Source of the DNA: Rubrivivax rivuli
GTDB lineage: Bacteria; Pseudomonadota; Gammaproteobacteria; Burkholderiales; Burkholderiaceae_C
NCBI RefSeq assembly: GCF_004016505.1
Contig: NZ_SACR01000007.1
Coordinates: 1 to 64,000, forward strand
Direction: 5' to 3'
Length of the DNA: 64,000 bases
Each line of letters begins with the position of its first letter. Position 1 is the stretch's first letter. Shown piece after piece: positions 36,604 to 45,551 of the stretch. A program made the position numbers and the translations under genes. The notes under the pieces are model-generated. The model was not told where the DNA came from, made no database searches, and worked only from the letters and a program-made list of their open reading frames with translations.

Positions 36604-37542
36604 ATGCCGCAACGGCCCGCCACGCCCTCCCTGCAGCTGTCGCTGTTCGACGAGGTGTCGCCGTCTGCGCCTGCTTTCGCGGCGCACGCGAGCTCATCAG
36701 CGGCGCCACCGGTTGCCGCACCGGTCCCCGCCCCTGTGTGGACCATGCCGCCGGTTGCCGAAGCTGCCGCCACCGCGCCGGCCCTGCCTTTCCAGCACCC
36801 CCAGGCCCATCGCGAGATCGTGCTGGCCGGCCACCGCGTGGCCTATGCGCTGCGGCGTGCGCGCCGGCGCAGCATCGGTTTCGTGGTCGGCGCCGAAGGC
36901 CTGGCGGTGAGCGCACCACGCTGGGTGGGCCTGGGCGAGATCGAGGCTGCGCTGCGTGAGAAGGCAGCGTGGATCCTGCGCAAGCTGCACGAGCAGCGCG
37001 AGCGCGGCCGACGCCTGCAGGCCGCGCGTGTGGACTGGCGCGACGGCACCACGCTGCCCTTCCTGGGTGAGACCGTCATCGTCGTGCTGGACACCCGCAC
37101 CACCGGCGCACAGCTGAAAGAGGCGCCCGAAACCCTGCCCGGTGTGCCGCGCCTCACGCTGCACCTGGGCCTGCCGCACACGGCCGAGCCGGCGCAGATC
37201 CGCGACGCCGTGCAGAGCTGGTTGCAGCGCCAGGCGCGGCGCATCTTCGAGGAGCGTTGCGCGCTCTTCGCGCAACGCCTGGGCGTGCGCATGAAACGTC
37301 TGAGCCTGAGCTCGGCCGCCACGCGCTGGGGCAGCGCCAGCGCCGACGGCAGCATCCGCCTGAACTGGCGCCTGGTGCACTTCGCGATGCCGGTGGTGGA
37401 CTACGTGGTCGCCCACGAACTGGCCCACCTGCGAGAGATGAACCACAGCCCCGCCTTCTGGGAAGTGGTGCGTTCGGCCGTGCCCGATTTCGAGCAGGCG
37501 CGCGGCTCGCTGCGCCACGAGGTGCTGCCGGTCTTCGACTGA
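36604..37542 (+). CDS. YgjP/SprT-like metal-dependent hydrolase (M48/DUF45)
   Basis: A 312-residue protein with a Pro/Ala-rich N-terminal 65 residues and then the YgjP-type domain. The strand-rich part (YALRRARRRSIGFVVGAEGLAVSAP) is followed by TRWGSASADGSIRLNWRL and the zinc site HELAHLREMNHSPAFW (HExxH with the third His in NHS). It is a probable zinc metallopeptidase of unknown substrate. The ATG at 36604 directly follows a TAGAAT -10 element; an earlier in-frame start would include that element. Confidence 0.88.
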   Translation: MPQRPATPSLQLSLFDEVSPSAPAFAAHASSSAAPPVAAPVPAPVWTMPPVAEAAATAPALPFQHPQAHREIVLAGHRVAYALRRARRRSIGFVVGAEGLAVSAPRWVGLGEIEAALREKAAWILRKLHEQRERGRRLQAARVDWRDGTTLPFLGETVIVVLDTRTTGAQLKEAPETLPGVPRLTLHLGLPHTAEPAQIRDAVQSWLQRQARRIFEERCALFAQRLGVRMKRLSLSSAATRWGSASADGSIRLNWRLVHFAMPVVDYVVAHELAHLREMNHSPAFWEVVRSAVPDFEQARGSLRHEVLPVFD

Positions 37543-37697
37543 GCCGCGTTCACCCACCTTTGGGTGGATGTGCAAGGGCGGTGCGGCCTTGATACTGCGG
37601 GCCGTCTCAGTCATCACCAGGCAGTACACAGCAAGACCGGGCTGGGAGGCCCGGGCACCGCGGCAGGCAGGTTCAGACCTGGCCTGCCGCGCGTGTT

Positions 37698-38927
37698 TCA
37701 GGCCCCCGCGCTGGCGGCTGACTGGTGCGCCTCGCTGCGCCAGCGCTGCACGCCATGGGCGCCCCTCACCGGTCGCAGCCGGCCTTCTTCGGCCAGCAGG
37801 TGCAGGTGAGCGATGGCCTCGCCCATGGCGAAGGTGGTCTGGTGCAGGTCGAGCGGGCGCTTGAACAGCACCGGCAGCAGCTCGGCGGCGCTCAGCGCTG
37901 TCTCGGCGCAGGCCTGCAGCAGCTCGGCCAGGCGGTCTTCGTGGTGTTGCAGCAGCTGGTCGATGCGTGTGTGCAGGCCGGTGAAGGGCTGGCCGTGCGA
38001 AGGCAGCACCAGCGTCTGCGCCGGCAGCGCACGCATCGCGGCCACGCTGCGCAGGAAGAGCGGCAGCGGGTTGGCTTCGGGTTCGAGGTCGATGACGCTG
38101 ACGTTGGTGGAGATGCGCGGCAGCACCATGTCGCCCGAGATCAGCACGCCGTGCTCGCCCAGGCCCGGCGCGTGCAGCGCGATGTGCTCGGGCGCGTGCC
38201 CGTAGCCGGCGATGCAGTGCCAGGCCTGGCCGCCGATCTGCAGCACCTGCCCGTCCATCAGCCGCCGGTAGCGGCGTGGCACCTGCGGCACCAGGCTCGC
38301 GTAGTAGCCGGCGCGGGCGCGCACGCCGGCCAGCGAGGCCTCGTCGCGCAGGCCGTGCAGCGCGAAGAAACGCGCGGCCTCTTCGCCGCCGAAGCCGGTG
38401 GTGCTGCTGCTGGCCACGCGCGCGGCGTTCCAGTCGGTGGCGCTGATCCACAACCGGCATTCATGGGCCCCCAGGCTTGCGGCTTCGCCGCTGCGCCACC
38501 CCCCGAGGGGGCTCGCGCCGCCTTGGGGCGGCCCGGCGGCGGCGCGCCCGTCCCCGCTCCAGCGTTCGCACAACCAATGCGCCAGCCCGATGTGGTCGGG
38601 GTGCATGTGCGTGACGATCAAGCGCAGCACCGGCAGGCCCTGCAGTTCTTCGGCGAACACGGCCTCCCAGTTCGCGCGCGTGGCGGCGTTGTCGATGCCG
38701 CAGTCCACCACCGTCCAGCCCTCGCGGCCGTCGATGCGGTCGCGCAGCAGCCACAGGTTGATGTGGTTCAGCGCAAACGGCAGGCCCATGCGCAGCCAGC
38801 GCACGCCAGGGGCCACTTCCAGCGTGCGGCCGGGGGCGGGCAGGGCGGTGCCCAGCGGGTACTGCAACTCGGCCTCCGCCGTCGGATGCAGGACGGCCTC
38901 GGGGCGGCCTGGGCGGGGCTCGGCCAT
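37698..38927 (-). CDS. Metallo-beta-lactamase-fold hydrolase carrying an in-frame repeat insertion
   Basis: A 409-residue hydrolase. The metal motif THMHPDHIG, the later histidine in GYGHAPEHIALH and the aspartate in VLISGDMVLP form the binuclear site. Residues after CERW and before LWISATDW, 35 codons from 38454 to 38558, are encoded by a multi-hairpin repeat and are missing from the related proteins I can recall. The substrate is unknown. The promoter region is shared with divergent liuR and contains ACGT operator repeats; TTGACG and GAATAT are 19 bases apart, a spacing typical of MerR-controlled promoters. A link to acyl-CoA catabolism is therefore likely. Confidence 0.87.
   Translation of the reverse strand: MAEPRPGRPEAVLHPTAEAELQYPLGTALPAPGRTLEVAPGVRWLRMGLPFALNHINLWLLRDRIDGREGWTVVDCGIDNAATRANWEAVFAEELQGLPVLRLIVTHMHPDHIGLAHWLCERWSGDGRAAAGPPQGGASPLGGWRSGEAASLGAHECRLWISATDWNAARVASSSTTGFGGEEAARFFALHGLRDEASLAGVRARAGYYASLVPQVPRRYRRLMDGQVLQIGGQAWHCIAGYGHAPEHIALHAPGLGEHGVLISGDMVLPRISTNVSVIDLEPEANPLPLFLRSVAAMRALPAQTLVLPSHGQPFTGLHTRIDQLLQHHEDRLAELLQACAETALSAAELLPVLFKRPLDLHQTTFAMGEAIAHLHLLAEEGRLRPVRGAHGVQRWRSEAHQSAASAGA
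38454..38558. repeat. REP-like multi-hairpin element inserted in frame in the MBL-fold gene
   Basis: A 105-base segment contains three adjacent short palindromes: GCGGCTTCGCCGC, CCCCCCGAGGGGGC and GCCGCCTTGGGGCGGC. This is the pattern of the repetitive GC-rich palindromic elements scattered in Burkholderiales genomes. It lies wholly inside a coding sequence and is exactly 35 codons long without a stop, so the reading frame is kept. Confidence 0.7.
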
Positions 38928-38932
38928 GGTTC

Positions 38933-38970
38933 TATATTCGCGGCTGGGTTTACGTTTACGTCAACGTCAG
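38933..38970. promoter_or_regulatory. LiuR operator region between liuR and the MBL-fold gene
   Basis: TTTACGTTTACGTCAA (38949-38964) matches the perfect palindrome upstream of liuB at 14 of 16 positions. An overlapping copy TTTACGTCAACGTCAG (38955-38970) matches at 13 of 16. On the minus strand TTGACG (38959-38964) and GAATAT (38934-38939) are 19 bases apart, the stretched spacing used by MerR regulators. The site should serve both autoregulation and the divergent MBL-fold gene. Confidence 0.7.
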
Positions 38971-38977
38971 TCTAACC

Positions 38978-39475
38978 ATGCCCGCCTTGCCGTCTGCCCG
39001 CACCACCCGCACTGCCAGCCCGGCTGCCGAGAGCGCCGCCGCCCGCGGCAGCGCGCGGCAGTACACCATCACCGAGCTGGCGGCCGAGTTCGACATCACG
39101 GCCCGCGCCATCCGCTTCTACGAAGACATGGGCCTGCTCAGCCCGCAGCGCCGCGGCCGCAACCGTGTCTACACCCACCGCGATCGCACGCGGCTGAAGC
39201 TCACGCTGCGCGGCAAGCGCCTGGGCCTGAGCCTGCAGGAGATCAAGCAACTGGTCGACATGTACGACAGCCCCTCCGACACGCAGCAGCAGCTCACCGC
39301 CTTCATGGCCGTGCTGGCCGAGCACCGCCGGCAGCTCGAGCAGCAGCGCGAAGACCTGGAAGTGACGCTGGCCGAGATCGCCCAGCACGAGGCGCGGTGC
39401 CGCAGTCTGCTGGCCACAGCCACGGCGCCCGCGCGGGCCCGCACCGCCCCGCGGCGCAAGCCGGCGGTGGCTTGA
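38978..39475 (+). CDS. liuR: MerR-family regulator, LiuR-like
   Basis: A 165-residue regulator with an N-terminal MerR winged helix (YTITELAAEFDITARAIRFYEDMGLLSPQRRG, residues about 29-60), a coiled-coil dimer helix (LTAFMAVLAEHRRQLEQQRE) and a short C-terminal tail with no metal-binding cysteine cluster. This matches the LiuR type that controls leucine/isovalerate degradation. liuA lies 2.4 kb downstream, and a perfect copy of its operator type lies before liuB. Its stop overlaps the next start (TGATG). Confidence 0.85.
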   Translation: MPALPSARTTRTASPAAESAAARGSARQYTITELAAEFDITARAIRFYEDMGLLSPQRRGRNRVYTHRDRTRLKLTLRGKRLGLSLQEIKQLVDMYDSPSDTQQQLTAFMAVLAEHRRQLEQQREDLEVTLAEIAQHEARCRSLLATATAPARARTAPRRKPAVA

Positions 39476-40743
39476 TGGAACCTCGCTCCATGCAGCAGCC
39501 CTCCGAGCCCAACCCGGTCGCGCCCCTTCCTGGCAGCCTGGCCGCACAGCTGGAAGACGGCCCGCTGCGCCGCGAACTCGGCATCGCGCCCGACCGCAAA
39601 CCGGCCGAGCGCCCCCCCAGCCCGCACGACCGCCGCCTGCGCTTCACGGGCACCGGCAGCGCCTACTTCCGCGTCTGGGTGGTGCAGCTGCTGCTGACGC
39701 TGCTGACCCTGGGCGTGTATTCGGCCTGGGCCAAGGTGCGCAAGGCGCGCTGGTTCGCGCAGCACACCGAGCTCGACGGCGACCGTTTCGATTTCCACGG
39801 CCAGCCCTGGCGCATCCTGGCCGGGCGCGTGGTGGCGCTGGCGCTGCTGGCGGCGTGGACCTGGGCCTTCGACATCGCCACCTGGCTGGGCCTGGCGGTG
39901 CTGGGGCTGTTCTGCGTGCTGGGGCCGCTGCTCTTTGCCAGCGCGCAGCGCTTCAAGCTGGCCAACACCAGCTGGCGCGGACTGCACTTCGGTTTCGACG
40001 TGCCGCGGCGCCAGCTCTATGTGGTGTGCGTGCCGATGCTGCTGCTGTGGACAGCCGGCACGGTGGCCCAGGCCCTGGGGGCCGAGGGCTGGGGCCTGGT
40101 GGCCGCCGGCCTGCTGCCGGTGCTGGGCCTGCCCTGGGCGCATGCGCGCCTGAAGCAGATGCAGCACAGCCACGCCGAGTTCGGCGGCCAGCGTTTCCGC
40201 TACGACCCCAGCGCACCCGAGTTCTACGGCCTCTACGCCAAGGGCGTGGCCCTGGCGGTGGTGGGCGCCATCATCGCCGGCGTGCTGGCGGCGGTGTGGG
40301 CGGGCTACCAGACGGCCGCTGCCGCCGAGGCCGCCGGCGACGCCCTGAACGTGGAGCGACAGCAGCGCCAGGCCTTGCTCGGGCTGCTGGCCGGCGTGCT
40401 GGCCGCGCTGCTGATGTGGCTGATGGCCTGGCCCTGGTTCGCGGCCCGGCTGCAGCAGATCGTGTGGGGCCACACGCACTTCGGCCGGCTGCGTTTTCGC
40501 GGTGAGATGCGCGGCGGCGCGCTCTGGGGCCTGGTGCTGCGCCACATGCTGGGCGTGCTGCTCACCTGCGGCCTGTGGTGGCCTTTTGCCGCGGTGGCGA
40601 TTGCGCGCTACCGCGTGCAGAGCCTCGTGGTGCTGAGCGACGAGCCGCTGGCCGAGATGCACGCCCCCGCCCCCGCCCCCCGCGAAGGCCGCGCGGCCGG
40701 TGACGGCGCGGCCGACTTCTTCGGTCTGGACATCGGATGGTGA
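39475..40743 (+). CDS. YjgN/DUF898 family membrane protein
   Basis: A 422-residue integral membrane protein with a soluble N-terminal 60 residues and about six to seven membrane helices. DUF898 signatures are FTGTGSAYFRVWVVQLLLTLLTLGVYSAWAKVR-type segments (39650 on), repeated later as LRFRGEMRGGALWGLVLRHM. Its function is unknown, but the family is regularly found beside an M48 peptidase, as here (the stop overlaps the peptidase start). ATG 39475 overlaps the liuR stop. Confidence 0.88.
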   Translation: MEPRSMQQPSEPNPVAPLPGSLAAQLEDGPLRRELGIAPDRKPAERPPSPHDRRLRFTGTGSAYFRVWVVQLLLTLLTLGVYSAWAKVRKARWFAQHTELDGDRFDFHGQPWRILAGRVVALALLAAWTWAFDIATWLGLAVLGLFCVLGPLLFASAQRFKLANTSWRGLHFGFDVPRRQLYVVCVPMLLLWTAGTVAQALGAEGWGLVAAGLLPVLGLPWAHARLKQMQHSHAEFGGQRFRYDPSAPEFYGLYAKGVALAVVGAIIAGVLAAVWAGYQTAAAAEAAGDALNVERQQRQALLGLLAGVLAALLMWLMAWPWFAARLQQIVWGHTHFGRLRFRGEMRGGALWGLVLRHMLGVLLTCGLWWPFAAVAIARYRVQSLVVLSDEPLAEMHAPAPAPREGRAAGDGAADFFGLDIGW

Positions 40744-41822
40744 ACGACACGCTGCCCCTGCCGCACGACATGCCGGCCCCGGAACCCGCCGCGCCGATGC
40801 CTGCGGCCGGCGTGCCTGCGCGCGCCTTCGACGGCCGCAGCACACGCCCGCAGGCCGTGCTGCTGCGCTTCGAGGCGCCCACCCTGCTGGTGCTGGAGGC
40901 CTCAGACCCCAGCGCCCCCGCCCGCAGCTACCCCGCCGCACAACTGCGTGTGGGCGAGGCGATCGGCGCGGCGGCCTGCCCTGTGCGCCTGCCCGATGGC
41001 GGCACGCTGTGGGTGGACGACACCGCGCTCGCGCGGGCCCTGCGCCAGGCCGCCGGGGGCGTGGGGCCCGTGGCCCGGGCCATCGGCAGCTGGCCGGCGG
41101 TGCTGGTGGCCGTGCTGCTGCTGGTGGCCTTGCTGGGCTGGTTCAGCCATTCGGGCGCCGGCCAGATGGCGCGGGCCGCGCTGCCGCTGGTGCCCGAGCG
41201 TGTCGACCGCGAGATCGGCAACCGCGCCTGGGCCAGCATCGACGGCCAGTGGCTCAGGCCCTCGCGCCACACCGACCGTTGCCGTGCACTGGCCGAGCGT
41301 TTCGACCGCGCGGCCGTGGCCTTCGACGCCCGCAACCAGCTGCCCCTGGTGCTGTGCCGGCGCACGGCCGAGGGTGCGGGCTTCAATGCCTTTGCGCTGC
41401 CCAATGGCCAGATCGTGCTGCTGGATGGTCTGGTGGAAGCCCTCACCGACGACCAGCTCATGGTGGTGCTGGGCCACGAGCTCGCCCACGTGCGCGAACG
41501 CCATGGCATGCAGGCCCTGCTGCGCCAGATGGGCCTGCTCGCGGTGGCCGGCGTGGCGCTGGGCGACTTTTCCACCATTGCCGCCGCCAGCATGGCCGGC
41601 CTGCAGGGCCTGAGCTACAGCCGCGACGCCGAGCGTGAAGCCGACGCCGGGGCGCTGCGCTTCATGGCCAGCGCCGGCCTGCCGCCACGCCTGTGGGCCG
41701 AGGTGTGGCAGCGCTTCGCACAGGAAGAAGCACGCGGCGGCGGCGGCCTGCCGCCCTGGGCTTCGAGCCACCCGCCCACCGAAGAGCGCCAGCGCCTCGT
41801 CGCACCCGGCGCCAAGCCCTGA
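40737..41822 (+). CDS. M48-family membrane metallopeptidase
   Basis: A 361-residue zinc peptidase. A membrane helix at about residues 119-136 (AVLVAVLLLVALLGWF) is followed by the M48 domain with VVLGHELAHVRERHG (HExxH) and the distal glutamate in SRDAEREADAGALRFM. It is topologically like periplasmic M48 peptidases linked to envelope quality control. Its start lies within the last codons of the DUF898 gene, and the pair is probably one functional unit. Confidence 0.9.
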   Translation: MVNDTLPLPHDMPAPEPAAPMPAAGVPARAFDGRSTRPQAVLLRFEAPTLLVLEASDPSAPARSYPAAQLRVGEAIGAAACPVRLPDGGTLWVDDTALARALRQAAGGVGPVARAIGSWPAVLVAVLLLVALLGWFSHSGAGQMARAALPLVPERVDREIGNRAWASIDGQWLRPSRHTDRCRALAERFDRAAVAFDARNQLPLVLCRRTAEGAGFNAFALPNGQIVLLDGLVEALTDDQLMVVLGHELAHVRERHGMQALLRQMGLLAVAGVALGDFSTIAAASMAGLQGLSYSRDAEREADAGALRFMASAGLPPRLWAEVWQRFAQEEARGGGGLPPWASSHPPTEERQRLVAPGAKP

Positions 41823-41848
41823 ACCTTTTTCGAACGGAGACAAGACCC

Positions 41849-43027
41849 ATGAACCTGCCCGGCCTGAACTTCCAGCTTGGTGAAGACATCGACGCGCTGC
41901 GCGACGCGGTGCGCGAGTTCGCGCAAGCCGAGATTGCCCCGCTGGCCGCCGAAACCGACCGCAACGACCAGTTCCCCATGCACCTGTGGCGCAAGATGGG
42001 CGAGCTGGGCGTGCTGGGCATCACCGTGGGCGAGGAGTACGGCGGCGCCAACATGGGCTACCTGGCGCACATGATTGCGATGGAGGAGATCAGCCGCGCC
42101 AGCGCCAGCATCGGCCTGAGCTATGGCGCGCACAGCAACCTGTGCGTGAACCAGCTCAAGCGCAACGGCACCGAGGCGCAGAAGCAGAAGTACCTGCCCA
42201 AGCTCATCAGCGGTGAACACGTGGGCGCACTGGCGATGAGCGAGCCCGGCGCCGGCTCCGACGTCATCAGCATGAAGCTCAAGGCCGAGAACAAGGGCGA
42301 CCACTACCTGCTCAACGGCACGAAGATGTGGATCACCAACGGCCCGGATGCCGACACCATGGTGGTCTACGCCAAGACCGAGCCCGAGCTGGGCGCGCGC
42401 GGCGTCACGGCCTTCATCGTCGAGAAGGGCATGAAGGGTTTCAGCACGGCGCAGAAGCTCGACAAGCTGGGCATGCGCGGCAGCCACACGGGCGAGATGG
42501 TGTTCAACAACGTCGAGGTGCCGGCCGAGAACGTGCTGGGCCATGTCAACGGCGGCGCCAAGGTGCTGATGAGCGGGCTCGATTACGAACGCGCGGTGCT
42601 GGCCGCCGGCCCGATCGGCATCATGCAGGCGGTGATGGACAACGTGGTGCCCTACATCCACGACCGCAAGCAGTTCGGGCAATCCATCGGCGAGTTCCAG
42701 CTCATCCAGGGCAAGGTGGCCGACATGTACACCGTGCTGCAGGCCGGCCGCGCCTTCTGCTACACGGTGGGCAAGAACCTCGACCTGCTGGGTGCCGAAC
42801 ATGTCCGCCAGGTGCGCAAAGACTGCGCCAGCGTCATCCTCTGGTGCGCCGAGAAGGCGACGTGGATGGCCGGCGAGGGCATTCAGATCTTCGGCGGCAA
42901 CGGCTACATCAACGAGTACCCGCTGGGCCGTCTGTGGCGCGATGCCAAGCTCTACGAGATCGGCGCCGGCACGAGCGAGATCCGCCGCATGCTGATCGGC
43001 CGCGAGCTCTTCGCCGAGACGATGTGA
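41849..43027 (+). CDS. liuA: Isovaleryl-CoA dehydrogenase
   Basis: A 392-residue flavoenzyme oxidising isovaleryl-CoA to 3-methylcrotonyl-CoA in leucine breakdown. The acyl-CoA dehydrogenase motifs ALAMSEPGAGSDV and YLLNGTKMWITNG are present. The catalytic base is Glu247 in GLDYERAVLAAGP, the helix-G position specific to isovaleryl-CoA dehydrogenases, while the C-terminal position reads YEIGAGTSEIRR. ATG 41849 has GGAGA upstream. Earlier in-frame codons overlap the peptidase gene. The next step, liuBD, lies about 16 kb downstream. Confidence 0.94.
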   Translation: MNLPGLNFQLGEDIDALRDAVREFAQAEIAPLAAETDRNDQFPMHLWRKMGELGVLGITVGEEYGGANMGYLAHMIAMEEISRASASIGLSYGAHSNLCVNQLKRNGTEAQKQKYLPKLISGEHVGALAMSEPGAGSDVISMKLKAENKGDHYLLNGTKMWITNGPDADTMVVYAKTEPELGARGVTAFIVEKGMKGFSTAQKLDKLGMRGSHTGEMVFNNVEVPAENVLGHVNGGAKVLMSGLDYERAVLAAGPIGIMQAVMDNVVPYIHDRKQFGQSIGEFQLIQGKVADMYTVLQAGRAFCYTVGKNLDLLGAEHVRQVRKDCASVILWCAEKATWMAGEGIQIFGGNGYINEYPLGRLWRDAKLYEIGAGTSEIRRMLIGRELFAETM

Positions 43028-43034
43028 GGCCGCC

Positions 43035-43742
43035 TTGCCGCACCGTTTGCTGAACAACAACCGCAGCTGGGCCGACGCCACCAAGGCGCGCGACCCCGGT
43101 TTCTTCACGCGCCTGGCCCAGCAGCAGAACCCGCGCTACATGTGGATAGGCTGCGCCGACAGTCGCGTGCCGGCCAACGAGATCACGGGCCTGGACCCGG
43201 GTGAGGTCTTCGTGCACCGCAACGTGGCCAACGTGGTGGTGCACTCCGACCTGAACGCGCTGAGCACCATCCAGTTCGCGGTGGAGCACCTGAAGGTGGA
43301 GCACATCTTCGTGGTGGGCCACTACGGCTGCGCCGGCGTGCGCGCGGCGATGCACGGCATCCGCGTGGGCCTGGCCGACAACTGGCTGCGCCACGTGCAG
43401 GACGTGCGCCTGCGCCACCGCAAGCGCCTGGACCACCTGCCGCGCGAGCAGCAGGAAGACGTGCTGTGCGAGATGAACGTCATCGAGCAGGTGGGCAACG
43501 TGGCGCTGTCCACCGTGATGCAGGACGCCTGGGCGCGCGGCCAGCAGGTCAGCGTGCACGGCTGGGTCTACGGCCTGAAGGACGGCCTGTTGAAGGACCT
43601 GGGCGTGACGATGGAGCGGCCCGAGCAGGTGGTGGAGGTGTTCTCTGCGGCGCTCAAGCGCTACCCGCGCGGTGAGGCCGCAGGCGCTGCCGACGACGAA
43701 GACCTGAGCCCCGATACCCGCTTCGGGCCGGCCGGCCTGTAG
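43035..43742 (+). CDS. can: Beta-class carbonic anhydrase
   Basis: A 235-residue zinc enzyme interconverting CO2 and bicarbonate. The zinc ligands are Cys40 (CADSRVP), His96 and Cys99 (GHYGCAG), with the Asp42-Arg44 dyad. It lies 7 bases after liuA. Bicarbonate is the substrate of methylcrotonyl-CoA carboxylase (liuBD), so its place in a leucine-degradation locus makes sense (inference). Start TTG 43035. Confidence 0.94.
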   Translation: MPHRLLNNNRSWADATKARDPGFFTRLAQQQNPRYMWIGCADSRVPANEITGLDPGEVFVHRNVANVVVHSDLNALSTIQFAVEHLKVEHIFVVGHYGCAGVRAAMHGIRVGLADNWLRHVQDVRLRHRKRLDHLPREQQEDVLCEMNVIEQVGNVALSTVMQDAWARGQQVSVHGWVYGLKDGLLKDLGVTMERPEQVVEVFSAALKRYPRGEAAGAADDEDLSPDTRFGPAGL

Positions 43743-43762
43743 GCCCTGCGCAAGGATCGCCG

Positions 43763-45517
43763 ATGTTTCCGCACCGCCTCACCGACCAGCTGGCCTTCGA
43801 CATCGCCCAGGCCCTGCTGGACGGCTTCAACCGCCACTACCGGCTCTTCCGCGAGACCACGGCGCTGGCGAAGAAGCGCTTCGAGCAGGCCGACTGGCAC
43901 GGCCAGCAGCAGGCGCAGGCGCAGCGCATCGAGTTCTACGACCAGCGCGTGAACGAGGCCGTGGGCAAGCTGCGGCAGGCGTTCAACATCGACGCGCTGA
44001 GCATGGACACCTGGCAGCAGGCCAAGTTGCACTTCATCGGCCTGCTGACCGACCACCACCAGCCCGAGCTGGCCGAGACCTTCTTCAATTCGGTCACGTC
44101 CAAGCTGCTGCACCGCGCCTACTTCAACAACGACTTCATCTTCGTGCGCCCGGCCGTCAGCACCGAATACATCGAGGACGACGAGCCCGGCGCGCTGCCC
44201 ACCTACCGCGCCTACTACCCGAACAAGGACAACCTGCGCGAGACCTGGGCGCGCATCGTCCACAACTTCCAGCTGCAGCGCGAGTTCGAGGATCTCGACC
44301 GCGATGTCGAGCACGTGGTGGAAGCCATGCTGGCCGAGCTGGGCGGCTTCCGCCCGCGTGCGAACTTCCAGATCCAGGTGCTGGCCAGCCTGTTCTACCG
44401 GAACAAGGGCGCCTACCTGGTGGGCAAGATCATCAACGGCTTCCAGGAGACGCCGCTGGCGCTGCCCATCCTGCACGGGCCCAGCGGCAAGCTGGTGATC
44501 GACGCCGCGCTCTTCGGCGAAGACGACCTGCTGATGATCTTCAGCTACGCGCGGGCCTACTTCATGGTGGACATGGAGATCCCGTCGGCCTACGTGCAGT
44601 TCCTGCGCGGTCTGATGCCGCGCAAGCCGCGCGCCGAGCTCTACAACGCCATCGGCCTGCAGAAGCACGGCAAGAACCTCTTCTACCGGGATTTCCTCGC
44701 GCACCAGCGGCACAGCAGCGACAAGTTCCGCATCGCGCCCGGCATCAAGGGCATGGTGATGCTGGTCTTCGACCTGCCGAGCTTCCCGTATGTGTTCAAG
44801 GTCATCAAGGACTTCTACCCGCCGCAGAAGGACACCACGCGCGAGCTCATCAAGGGCAAGTACCTTCTCGTGAAGCAGCACGACCGTGTCGGCCGCATGG
44901 CCGACACGCTGGAGTACAGCAACGTCGCCTTCCCGCGCCACCGCTTCGAGGAAGAGCTGGTGGCCGAGCTGCGCCACTTCTGCCCCAGCCTGCTGGAGGA
45001 AGACGGCGACCAGCTCGTCATCAAGCACGTCTACATCGAGCGCCGCATGATCCCGCTGAACATCTACCTGCAGGAGGCCGCGCCCGAGCAGGTGGCCGAT
45101 GCGGTGGTGGAGTACGGCAACGCCATCAAGGACCTGGTGGCTGCGAACATCTTCCCGGGCGACATGCTGTGGAAGAACTTCGGCGTCACGCGCCACGGCA
45201 AGGTGGTGTTCTACGACTACGACGAGATCGAGTACCTCACCGACTGCAACTTCCGCCGCGTGCCCGCGCCGCGCAACGAAGAAGAAGAGATGAGCGGCGA
45301 GGTCTGGTACACCGTAGGCCCGAAGGACGTGTTCCCCGAGACCTTCGGCCCCTTCCTGCTGGGCAACACGGCGGTGCGCGAGGTCTTCATGGCCCACCAC
45401 GCCGACCTGCTGGACGCCGCCTTCTGGCAGGGCTGCAAAGAGCGCATCCAGCAAGGCCACGTGCACGACGTCTTTCCCTACGAACCCGCCAAACGTTTCA
45501 CCGCCGGCCGCGCCTGA
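43763..45517 (+). CDS. aceK: Isocitrate dehydrogenase kinase/phosphatase
   Basis: A 584-residue bifunctional enzyme that phosphorylates and dephosphorylates isocitrate dehydrogenase, directing isocitrate into the glyoxylate bypass during growth on acetate, fatty acids or leucine. Length and sequence (LTDHHQPELAETFFNSVTSK, FPYVFKVIKDFYPPQKDTTR, GDMLWKNFGVTRHGKVVFYD) are full-length AceK. It is not next to aceAB here, but sits between liuA/can and a thiolase. Confidence 0.97.
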   Translation: MFPHRLTDQLAFDIAQALLDGFNRHYRLFRETTALAKKRFEQADWHGQQQAQAQRIEFYDQRVNEAVGKLRQAFNIDALSMDTWQQAKLHFIGLLTDHHQPELAETFFNSVTSKLLHRAYFNNDFIFVRPAVSTEYIEDDEPGALPTYRAYYPNKDNLRETWARIVHNFQLQREFEDLDRDVEHVVEAMLAELGGFRPRANFQIQVLASLFYRNKGAYLVGKIINGFQETPLALPILHGPSGKLVIDAALFGEDDLLMIFSYARAYFMVDMEIPSAYVQFLRGLMPRKPRAELYNAIGLQKHGKNLFYRDFLAHQRHSSDKFRIAPGIKGMVMLVFDLPSFPYVFKVIKDFYPPQKDTTRELIKGKYLLVKQHDRVGRMADTLEYSNVAFPRHRFEEELVAELRHFCPSLLEEDGDQLVIKHVYIERRMIPLNIYLQEAAPEQVADAVVEYGNAIKDLVAANIFPGDMLWKNFGVTRHGKVVFYDYDEIEYLTDCNFRRVPAPRNEEEEMSGEVWYTVGPKDVFPETFGPFLLGNTAVREVFMAHHADLLDAAFWQGCKERIQQGHVHDVFPYEPAKRFTAGRA

Positions 45518-45551
45518 AGCGCGCCGCTGGCTTCATCGCAAGGAGAACCCC

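Noticed and set aside
37543..37697. Possible gene or terminator between the YgjP-like and MBL-fold genes
   Set aside because: Only a small CACCCA-CCTT-TGGGTG hairpin without a T run is present, and no frame has a plausible start.
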